Positions 28,373-36,236 of a stretch of DNA of 64,000 nt are shown here, in pieces. This DNA comes from CAVPDG01 sp963702535. GTDB taxonomy: Bacteria > Chloroflexota > Anaerolineae > Anaerolineales > UBA4823. The stretch's first letter is position 1. Each line of letters opens with the position of its first letter. The DNA lies in assembly GCA_963702535.1 (NCBI GenBank), contig CAVPDG010000025.1, forward strand, positions 124,001-188,000, written 5' to 3'. A program made the translations under genes and the position numbers. The notes under the pieces are model-generated. The model was not told the origin of the DNA. It saw only the letters and a program-made list of their open reading frames with translations, and ran no database searches.

Positions 28373-31300
28373 ATGTCCAGAAAAACCAGCATCTATCTCG
28401 TTATCTTTACCATACTGGCAGTGGGGATCTGCGCCCTGGCAGGGGTCACGGCTTATTTCGCCGACCTGCCGCAGCGCCTGAGCCAGCACGAGACCATTGT
28501 ACTGGGGCAGAGCCAGCTCGTTCCGGGTAGCCAGGCAGCCCTGCGCGTGGTGGTGCGGGACGCGCGCGACGCCTCTCCCCTGCCCGGCGCCGATATCCTC
28601 GTCTCACTTGCCTCGGCGCAGAGCGGTGTAACCCGCAGCGTCTTCACCGGTAAGACGGGCGCGGATGGGACGGCTGTCATCTCGTTTCAAGTCCCGGAAG
28701 GCGAGGATGAAAACCAGGTGCTCAAGATCGAGACGCGCTCCTCGCTCGGCTCGGATGTGGTCGAACGCCCGGTCACGCTGAAGCGAGATTACCGCGTGCT
28801 GCTCACCACCGATAAACCCCTCTACCAACCCGGGCAGGTGATCCACGTGCGCGGGCTCGCCCTCAGCGCCTTCGATTTGACCCCGCTGCCAGCCAGGAGA
28901 TGGAAATTGTCATCGCCGACGGCAAAGGCAATAAGGTGTTTCGCAAGAAGCTCACCACCTCCAACTTCGGCGTAGCTTCCACCGATTTCCAGCTCGCCAG
29001 CGAGGTGAACACCGGGGCTTATAAGATCACCGCCGCGCTGGGCAATACTTCCTCCGAGAAGACGGTCACCGTAGAGCATTACGTGCTGCCCAAGTTCTCG
29101 GTTGACCTTACCACGGAAAAGCCGTTTTACTTGCCCGGCGAACACGTTAGCGGCAGCATCGACGCCGCATATTTTTTCGGCAAGACTGTTGGCGCTGGCA
29201 AGGTCTCGATCGACGGCTATACCTTCGATGTGCAGCGCAACCCAGTCTTCCACCTGGATGGGCAGACCGATGAAGCCGGGCATTTCAACTTCGAATTCGA
29301 CCTCCCCGCCTACATTGCCGGCAGCGACCTGGAAGGCGGTCTGGGGCGCTTCTACCTGGAAGTTCACGTGACCGACCTGGCGCAGCACAGCGAGACATCC
29401 AGCCTTTCCTTCCCGGTAGCGCAGCACTCCCTGGTAATCGAAGCCATGCCCGAAGGCGGGCAGTTCCGTCCTGGCGTGGAAAACATCCTTTACGTGCTCA
29501 CCAGCTACCCCGACGGCACCCCGGCGCCATCCCGTCTCTCCCTGCAATTCTATAGCGATGGTCAGAATATCATCGATGTGGAGACAGGACCCTACGGCCT
29601 GGCGGAAATCCGCCTGACTCCGCAAAACCCCTACCAGCAATTCAGGGTAGATGCACGCGATGAGCGCGGCAACACCGCCTCGCAAGAATTCTATTACGAG
29701 GGCGAGTGGAGCCAGGAGAGTATCTTGCTGCGCCCGGACCAGCCTGTCTACCGGGTCGGCGATACAATGAACCTCACCCTGCTCACTTCCCAACCCCAGG
29801 GCATCGCCTATCTGGATATTGTGCGTGAGGGGCAGACACTCAGCACCCGCAGCGTGGATGTTCAGAACGGTTCGGCGCAGGTCGCGGTTGACCTGACCCC
29901 CGACCTGTTCGGCACTCTGGAGCTGCATGCTTATAAGATCCTCCCAGATGGCAATATCACCCGGGATACACGCCTGGTGGTGGTCGATCGCGCCGAAGGG
30001 CTGAGCATCGCCATCCACCCGGACCGCGAAAGCTACCTGCCCGGCGACCAGGCCGGTCTGGATCTGCAGGTGAACGGCAGCGATGGGGCAGGTGTGCACT
30101 CAGCCGTTGGGCTGGCGATTGTCGATGAATCCGTCTTTGCCCTGGCAGAACAGGATCCCGGCTTTGCCCGGCTGTACTTCCTGCTGGAGCAGGAGCTGCT
30201 CACGCCCAAATATGACCTGCATGGCTTTAGCGTCCCCGAGCTGGTGAGCGGACTGCCCCAAAGCGACCCCTCGGCTCAAGCCGCCATCCAGGGCGCCGCC
30301 CAGGCGTCGCTGGCGGCTGCCGCGCCGCGGGGCGTGGCATTCAGCCTGCAGGCAAATTCGCACCAGGAGGCTTTACAGCGCGCCCGAGATCTGCGCATCC
30401 AATATTTTGCCAACCTGAGCAAAGGTCTATATATCCTGCTGCTGGCGATCCCTCTCGGCATGCTGGGCTTGAGCGCCTACGCTGCCTGGCGAGAGAAGCG
30501 CCTGGGGCTTTCGCTCTCGCTGACCTTCCTGTTGCTGGCGATTTTAGCCCTGGTCTTTCTGGCAATCCCGGTCACGAGCTACTCCTGGATGGAGCCAGCC
30601 TGGGTGGGTCGCCTGGCTGGTCTGCTGGAGCTGTTCCAGTTCAACAGCGGGTCCTGGCTGGCAGGATTGGCGCTGGCGGGCGTCGCTGCATATCTGAGCT
30701 TGTTGGTGTACGCCATCGCCCGCAAGGATGCTTCGCTCGGCTGGTCACTGCTCCTGGCGCTCGTCTTCCTGGGGGCAATCGCCGGCTTAGGCTACGCCAT
30801 GTGGAACGGGGAAGTCTACCCCAAAGAATCACTGGTGCTGTGGGGGCTGGGGGCTTTTACCCTCATGCCGCTGGCGTTCCTGCTGCGCTTCTCGAATGAA
30901 GCTATCGGCAGGCGCCTCCTCCCCGCCATTGCCTCCCTGGTGCTGGCGCTGTGCTTGCTGGTTGGAACGGTGCCCGGGCTGGCGATGGGCTCAATGGGTG
31001 CAGCAATGGCGCCTCGTCAGGTTGAAATGATGGATGCGAACATCCTTGGATTTGCCGAGCAGGCAGCCATAATGGAAGTCCCCGTAGCTGCCATGATGCC
31101 CACCCCAACCGAAGCGCCTGCCGCGATGCAGGAGGCCAAAGGCAGCGCTGTTGGCAACCAGGTGGGAAATGCATCTGAGCCGCCCCGCCTGCGCCAGTAT
31201 TTCCCGGAAACCATGCTCTGGCTGGCAGACGCCGAGACCGACGCCAATGGCGCCCTGCATCTGGATTTCCCCGTCGCCGATAGCATCACCACCTGGCGGG

Positions 31301-33354
31301 TGACCGCCCTGGCATCCTCTCAGGATGGGCGCCTGGGCTCCACCGCCGGCAGCCTGCGCGTCTTCCAGGATTTCTTCATCGATCTGGATTTGCCCCGCTT
31401 CCTGACCGTCGGTGACGAGGTCTCCATCCCGGTTGGCGTGTTCAACTACCTGCCCCAGGAGCAAACGGTGCGCCTGGAGGTCGAGCGTGCCGCCTGGTTC
31501 GACCTGCTGGATGAGCCAGCCAAGGAGATTACCATCCCCTCCAACGACATCCAGGTAGTCTACTTCCGCATCCGCGCTGCCCAGTTCGGTAGCCAGCCCT
31601 TCAAGGTCACCGCCTGGGGATCCAGCATGTCGGATGCCATCCAGAAGCAGGTGCGCGTGTTTCCTAACGGCAAACTGCTCACCTTCTCGAAAGCGGACCG
31701 TCTGACCTCCGGTACGCCGGTCATTGAACCGGTCGACATCCCTGCCGATGCCATTCCAGGCACCCAGGCGCTCTTGGTGAAAATCTACCCCGGCGTCGTC
31801 AGCCAGGTGGTAGAAGGGTTGGATGGCATCCTGCGCATGCCGAATGGCTGCTTCGAGCAAACTTCCTCCACCACCTACCCCAATGTGCTCGTGCTGGACT
31901 ACTTGAAGACCACGGATCAGACCGCGCCCGAAGTGCAGCTCAAGGCAGAGGAGTACATCAACCTGGGTTACCAGCGCCTGACCACGTTCGAGGTTGAGAG
32001 CAGCGGCGGCTTTTCCCTGTTCGGCGACGCGCCGGCAGACCGCATGCTCACCGCCTACGGCTTGCAGGAGTTCAGCGACATGGCACGCGTCTCCGAGGTG
32101 GATGCAGATCTGATCCGCAGGGCAGCCGAATGGCTACTTTCCCAACAGGCTGCCGATGGCTCGTGGGAGAACGATCGCGGTCTGGTTCACGAAAACACCT
32201 GGTCCAGCCTGGGCGATGATCGCCTGCCGGTAACCGCTTACATCACCTGGAGCCTGATTGCCGCCGGCTATGGCGATGACCCCCGCACGCAAAACGGCGT
32301 CAGCTATCTGCGCGAGCGCCAGGCGGGCGCTCAAGACGCGTATGTCTTAGCCCTGGTCTCCAACGCCCTGGTAGCGGCTGACTTACAGGCAGGCAACGGG
32401 CTGGACGGCTCTACCAAAGCCGTGCTCGACCGGCTGGCAGGCATGGTCGTCCAGGAAGGCAGTACCGCCACCTGGTCAAGCGGAGTGGCAACCTTCATGG
32501 GTAGCGAGGGCAAGACCGGCAGCATCGAGACCACCGCCCTGGCAGCCCTTGCTTTCCTGCGCTCCGGCGAGCATCCTGATCTGGCGAACGCCGCCCTGAC
32601 TTACCTGATCCAGCAGAAGGATAATTTCGGCACCTGGTACAGCACGCAGGCGACCGTGTTGACCCTCAAAGCGCTGATCGAGAGCCTGCGCCTCGGCGCC
32701 GAGAATGTGAACGCAAATGTGACCATTACCCTGAATGGTGGGCAAACACGCAACCTACAGGTAACCCCGGAAAACTTCGATGTCGTCCAGCTCGTCGCAT
32801 TCGATGATGTCAACGTGGGCAAGGAAAACTCGGTGCAGATCGCTGTGCAGGGTGAAGGCAACTTGATGTACCAGGTATCCGGCAGCTATTACCTGCCCTG
32901 GGACAAGCTGGCAGCCTATCCCGAGATTTCCACCGGTCCGGAGCTGGTGCAGATCGATGTGGCTTACGACCGCGCCGAGCTGGCTGTCAACGACACAGTG
33001 GAAGTCAACGTGAAAGTGACCCTGAGCCAGGGTACGGCTCAATCGGCGCTGATCGACCTGGGCGTGCCGCCCGGCTTCAGCGTGCAGTCGCAAGACCTAT
33101 CCGCCCTGGTTGCCCGCTTCGATGATGTACCGGCAGACTATGCCTACCCCACCATTGAGCGCTACGACCTGACCGGCAGGCAGATCCTGGTGTATGCCAG
33201 CAACTTGAGCGCCGGCAATCCGCTCTCCTTCAGCTTCAGGCTTCAGGCAAAATACCCGCTGGTGGCTCAAACACCTGCCAGCAACGCTTACGATTATTAC
33301 AATCCGGAAGTCTCCGGTGAGAGCGCCCCGCTGCTGTTGGTCGTCAACCCATAG
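28373..33354 (+). CDS. Alpha-2-macroglobulin family protein with internal membrane region, one frameshift
   Basis: About 1,660 residues. The N-terminal signal/anchor helix is IYLVIFTILAVGICALAGV. Macroglobulin-like beta domains follow (TTDKPLYQPGQVIHVRG, VLPKFSVDLTTEKPFYLPG). Near 28880 one C is probably missing from a C run. At 30410-31000 (residues about 680-875) there are six hydrophobic helices, followed by the A2M domain (YFPETMLWLADAETDANG), the thioester motif C-F-E-Q (GCFEQTSSTTYPN, about residue 1160) and the alpha-helical TED domain (LSQQAADGSWENDRG). Bacterial A2Ms trap foreign proteases in the envelope. The membrane insert in the middle is not typical. A ribosome site (GGGAGGT) precedes the ATG. 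Confidence 0.88.
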
Positions 33355-33363
33355 AAGTAAATA

Positions 33364-33405
33364 AAACGGGTGCAGGGTAGGTTAGAGCTCACCCTGCACC
33401 CGTTT
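33364..33405. terminator. Intrinsic terminator after the alpha-2-macroglobulin gene
   Basis: A 15-bp perfect stem (33364-33378 with 33391-33405) around a 12-base loop, with A-rich and T-rich flanks. It serves the rightward macroglobulin gene and the leftward MBL gene that ends at 33422. Confidence 0.85.
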
Positions 33406-33421
33406 AATTTATACGGGGGAT

Positions 33422-34327
33422 TTAATCCTGGCTGCGGTGCTTGCGCCAGTAGCGATGGATGCCCGCCGGCGACATCCAGGAGGGATTCGCCGTCTCGAAA
33501 AATTCAACCTGGGACGGGGCTACCTGCTCTGCAGCATAGCGCTGTTTTGTCCAATCCATGAACCGGGTTGATACATCCTCCACGCTGCTGCAAGCCGGCA
33601 GGGTGGCAGATATCCATGCGTCGATCCGCTCTAGTTCACTCTCGATGGCTTGCAGGTGCCAATCCGGGTCGTCGAAAGGACCAAAGTGCGTGGGGGCGAT
33701 CTGTTTGAATTTCAGATCGCGCATCCGTTGCAGACTGACCCGCCATTTCTCCAGGTTGAATTCTGGCGGCGGCATAGGCAGGCGCAGGATACGCTGCCCA
33801 GCCGGGCGGACGCCGCCGATATCGCCGCTAAAACACACATCATCGAATAAATATACAAAATGGTGTTCAGCATGCCCGAGCGTTTCAACAGCCTGCAGGC
33901 TGACGCCGCCAATTGTGACCACCTGCCCATCCTGGAGCACAGATAATTGCTCCTCCGGCACGGGTAGGAACTGCCCCCACAGGGTATCCATCATCTCGCC
34001 GTAGATGCGGGCAGCGCTGGAGAGCAGCTTCTCCGGGTCGAGCAGGTGCGGCGCGCCGGCGGGATGCACATGAATCCGGGCGCCCTGCCGCGCCAGCCAC
34101 CCGGCGGCACCGGCATGGTCCAGGTGGATATGGGTAAGAAAGACATCGCTCACATCCGCCAGGCGCAAGCCATGCTCTGCCAGCCTGGCTTGCAAGGCTG
34201 CCTGTGTGGAGCCCGGACCGCTCTCGATCAACAGGCATCCTTGCGCGTGGCGGATCAGGTAGGATGCGATCGAGCCAGCCACGCCCATAAAATTCAAATC
34301 CAAGGTATAGACCGCTTGTGTTTTCAC
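33422..34327 (-). CDS. MBL-fold metallo-hydrolase
   Basis: A 301-residue metallo-beta-lactamase-fold hydrolase. The dinuclear metal motif THIHLDHAG gives H66, H68, D70 and H71. A further His is in ETLGHAEHH, the bridging Asp in VCFSGDIGG, and the last His in APTHFGPFDD. The C-terminal part, with QRMRDLKFKQ and a helical end of about 80 residues, is common in bacterial glyoxalase-II-like or lactonase-like members. The substrate is not predictable. The gene is divergent from the comX-like gene, with 500 bases between them. Given the peptide signal system next door, any link would be speculative. Confidence 0.82.
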   Translation of the reverse strand: MKTQAVYTLDLNFMGVAGSIASYLIRHAQGCLLIESGPGSTQAALQARLAEHGLRLADVSDVFLTHIHLDHAGAAGWLARQGARIHVHPAGAPHLLDPEKLLSSAARIYGEMMDTLWGQFLPVPEEQLSVLQDGQVVTIGGVSLQAVETLGHAEHHFVYLFDDVCFSGDIGGVRPAGQRILRLPMPPPEFNLEKWRVSLQRMRDLKFKQIAPTHFGPFDDPDWHLQAIESELERIDAWISATLPACSSVEDVSTRFMDWTKQRYAAEQVAPSQVEFFETANPSWMSPAGIHRYWRKHRSQD

Positions 34328-34449
34328 GGCGGAAAGTATACATCAAAATGATCGCGCTGCGGACCGAATTCTCTTGTGCCGCGTTTCGAGAGACCCTCAT
34401 TCGACCAGTAATTATCCGGGGTGTAAAATCCGATCTTACCCAAGTGCAC

Positions 34450-34477
34450 TTAACATATTCTTAACACTTGCTTAACC
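34450..34477 (+). promoter_or_regulatory. PhoP/PhoB-type box, three TTAAC(A/C) hexamers at 11-bp spacing
   Basis: TTAACA at 34450-34455, TTAACA at 34461-34466 and TTAACC at 34472-34477 repeat with an exact 11-bp period. OmpR-family regulators such as Bacillus PhoP bind TTAACA-like repeats with this spacing. It lies about 30 bases upstream of a CTGATA-17-TACAAT promoter and could also act on the divergent MBL gene. Confidence 0.5.
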
Positions 34478-34550
34478 TAACCACTCTGGCTTATCCCCAC
34501 CAGACCTGATAAGGTTAATGCCAGGCGCTACAATCCACCAACATGAGTAT

Positions 34551-34615
34551 TTGCAGGGGGGCGTGGCAGGTTCCCGGACCAGCCACCGGTCGGTTGAAAA
34601 GATCACCCCCTGCAA
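34551..34615. other. Palindromic element, possible structured leader or small RNA
   Basis: TTGCAGGGGG at 34551-34560 is the exact reverse complement of CCCCCTGCAA at 34606-34615. Between them the sequence can fold further (CCGGACC with GGTCGG). No T run follows, so it is not a plain terminator. I do not recognise it as a known riboswitch. Confidence 0.4.
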
Positions 34616-34629
34616 GTGATTTAAATCGC

Positions 34630-34674
34630 TTGACAAACTGTTTTCTTTGTGATATTTTGTAATCGTTATCACAA
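34630..34674 (+). promoter_or_regulatory. Promoter of the comX-like gene with an inverted repeat over the -10 box
   Basis: TTGACA at 34630-34635 and TATTTT at 34653-34658 are 17 bases apart. TTGTGATA (34647-34654) and TATCACAA (34667-34674) are exact reverse complements with centres 20 bp apart, two helical turns, and the left arm covers the -10 box. This is the layout of a repressor or autoregulator site. Confidence 0.6.
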
Positions 34675-34834
34675 TTGTAAGCTTGCAGAAATGCAAGGAG
34701 AAATCAGCGGCATTTTTCTGCACTCATACATCCGGTCGAGGAGGTCTGCCCATATAACATCCCCCAACAGATCAATAAATCTCATCGTTGCACGTATTAC
34801 CTCATCTAATAAAAACTCTTCTACGGAGAACAAT

Positions 34835-35039
34835 ATGACACTCGCCCAAGTTGTCTACAACATGTCCAAAGACCGGGACTTCGCGTCTCAGCTTCAGTCT
34901 AATCCCGAATTCCACCTTAGCCACCCGTGGCTATCAATTGAGCAAAGAGGAGCTCGCTTTCCTGCTGAGCCCGAATCGCCAGGAGAAATCCCAAATCCTG
35001 AAACTGGCGGATGACAAAAACGCCAGTTGGAGAGGGTAG
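34835..35039 (+). CDS. ComX-like pheromone/RiPP precursor peptide, one frameshift
   Basis: The ATG at 34835 has GGAG six bases upstream. The first 25 residues (MTLAQVVYNMSKDRDF, then SQLQSNPE) are in one frame. After an apparent extra T in GAATTCC (34908-34914) the rest follows in the frame ending at the TAG at 35037-35039. The corrected peptide has 67 residues: a helical leader with NPE and TRGYQLSKEELAFLL, like nitrile-hydratase-type RiPP leaders, and a C-terminal ILKLADDKNASWRG. The only Trp is third from the end. In Bacillus ComX the Trp that ComQ isoprenylates also lies near the C terminus, often third from last. Next to a ComQ-like gene this suggests a prenylated signal peptide. The start, frame repair and role need proof. 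Confidence 0.6.
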
Positions 35040-35084
35040 CACAAGCTGGCGCCCGACAATTTCATCGGCCGGCTCGACCGGCTA

Positions 35085-36011
35085 TTGGGGGCAGTATGGA
35101 CAGAATCTGATGCATGGCCTGACTTAGTCAGTGCCATGCATCTTGCCTTAACCGGGAAGCAAGCCAGCAACGGGGAAGTTCCCAAAACCTCCCGCTGGGC
35201 GCAGCTTCCCGGTTTGTGCTGCCAGGCAGCCGGGGGCTTGGAAGAATGGGCTGATGATGTGACCCTTGCCTGGCTGCTTTTCTACTCAGCCGCCGATTTG
35301 ATGGACAGCGTGCAAGACCAGGATGAGCCCGATGAATGGTGGCAGGAGCAAGGACCAGGCGCAGCGCTGGCAGCCGCCTCGGGGTTATACTTCACCGGGT
35401 CGTTCGTGCTCGACCGGTTACAACGCAAGGCCGGCAATTCGCAGGTTGCCTCCTCCGTAGGGGCTGCTTTCTACCAGGCATTCATGGTCATGACCAGCGG
35501 TCAGTACCGGGACCTGACCGCCCCGGCGCGTACCCTTGAGGATTATTGGCGTCTCGCAGAAGCAAAATCCGGCGCCTTTTTTCGCCTGGCTTGCCTGGCA
35601 GGCGCTCAGATGGCTTGCTCCGATCTGTCCGTCCTCGCCGCCTTCGCAGATTACGGCTTGCACCTGGGGTTGCTGATCCAGGTGATGGATGACCTGGATG
35701 ATATCCGCCGCCTGCACGACCTGGTGCCAGCCCAGTTTAAAGCCAAAATCAAGGGCTCCCTCCCCTTCATTTACACAATGGAGCTGAGCCCCTCTCCCAC
35801 GCGGGAGCGCCTGCTGGATTGCCTGGATTCCGCAGATAAAGACCGCTCCGCAGTCGACGCCCTGGTCGAGCTGCTCGATGAGTGCCAGGCAGCCTTGTAT
35901 GTCATGGCGGAGATGGAAAAACAGCGAGGGTTAGCCCTCGCCAGCCTGGAGCAAGCTGGCGCGCTGGAGCCCTACCAGGATGCACTTGCAGCCATGGTCA
36001 TGGATCTGTAA
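35085..36011 (+). CDS. ComQ-like isoprenyl transferase (trans-polyprenyl synthase fold)
   Basis: A 308-residue all-helical polyprenyl synthase-like protein. The first Asp-rich region is AADLMDSVQDQDEP and the second IQVMDDLDDIRRL, which hold magnesium and the diphosphate in this fold. Length and single-domain form match ComQ of Bacillus, which attaches an isoprenyl group to the ComX tryptophan. Ordinary polyprenyl synthases have a classical DDxxD first motif, which is altered here. The start is uncertain. TTG at 35085 is the first accepted start, but GGAGAGGG at 35029-35036, inside the end of the peptide gene, would better serve a start near a CTG at 35046. The peptide stop is in the same frame, 15 codons upstream. 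Confidence 0.78.
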   Translation: MGAVWTESDAWPDLVSAMHLALTGKQASNGEVPKTSRWAQLPGLCCQAAGGLEEWADDVTLAWLLFYSAADLMDSVQDQDEPDEWWQEQGPGAALAAASGLYFTGSFVLDRLQRKAGNSQVASSVGAAFYQAFMVMTSGQYRDLTAPARTLEDYWRLAEAKSGAFFRLACLAGAQMACSDLSVLAAFADYGLHLGLLIQVMDDLDDIRRLHDLVPAQFKAKIKGSLPFIYTMELSPSPTRERLLDCLDSADKDRSAVDALVELLDECQAALYVMAEMEKQRGLALASLEQAGALEPYQDALAAMVMDL

Positions 36012-36097
36012 GTTTTTGTCACTTCGGCGCCTACATTTGTAACAATCCCCGCTCTATCCCCGTTCAGTATACAGAGCAGTCCATCCGACCCGCGCAA

Positions 36098-36130
36098 ACG
36101 ATAACCATCGACCTATCGCCTCGTTATCGT
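36098..36130 (+). promoter_or_regulatory. Inverted repeat upstream of the ComP-like kinase gene
   Basis: ACGATAAC at 36098-36105 is the exact reverse complement of GTTATCGT at 36123-36130, with 17 bases between. The octamer TCGTTATC (36121-36128) is also found in the comX-like promoter at 34663-34670. A TAGAAT box lies nearby at about 36201. A shared operator is possible but unproven. Confidence 0.4.
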
Positions 36131-36236
36131 CTGGGAGCGTCTGGTGCCTTGCTATTTTGTAGGGACAACCATGCAAAGGGATAATCCCCTCCCTATGTTA
36201 GAATACTTTCAGTCCGCTTCAGGTTAGATATCTTCG

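Larger units (their letters stand above)
34328..34834. promoter_or_regulatory. Long control region upstream of the comX/comQ-like genes
   Basis: No gene is supported. In order it holds a PhoP/PhoB-type direct repeat (34450-34477), a possible promoter CTGATA-17-TACAAT (34506-34534), an imperfect palindromic element (34551-34615), a second promoter with TTGACA (34630-34658) overlapped by an inverted repeat (34647-34674), and a small hairpin with a GAAA loop (34682-34697). The leader from the second promoter to the peptide start is about 170 bases. This is unusually rich control for one short operon. Confidence 0.6.

Noticed and set aside
34543..34662. A 39-codon frame starting at 34543
   Set aside because: No ribosome site, odd composition, and it overlaps the palindromic element and promoter; more likely chance.
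34960..35014. The uninterrupted frame of the peptide gene ending at 35014 as the real product
   Set aside because: After residue 25 it becomes Pro/Glu/Gly-rich without resemblance to any leader or core, while the other frame gives a coherent helical leader and Trp end.
36178..36188. GGGATAATCCC palindrome as an operator
   Set aside because: Short, single and without a second copy; weaker than the ACGATAAC/GTTATCGT repeat nearby.
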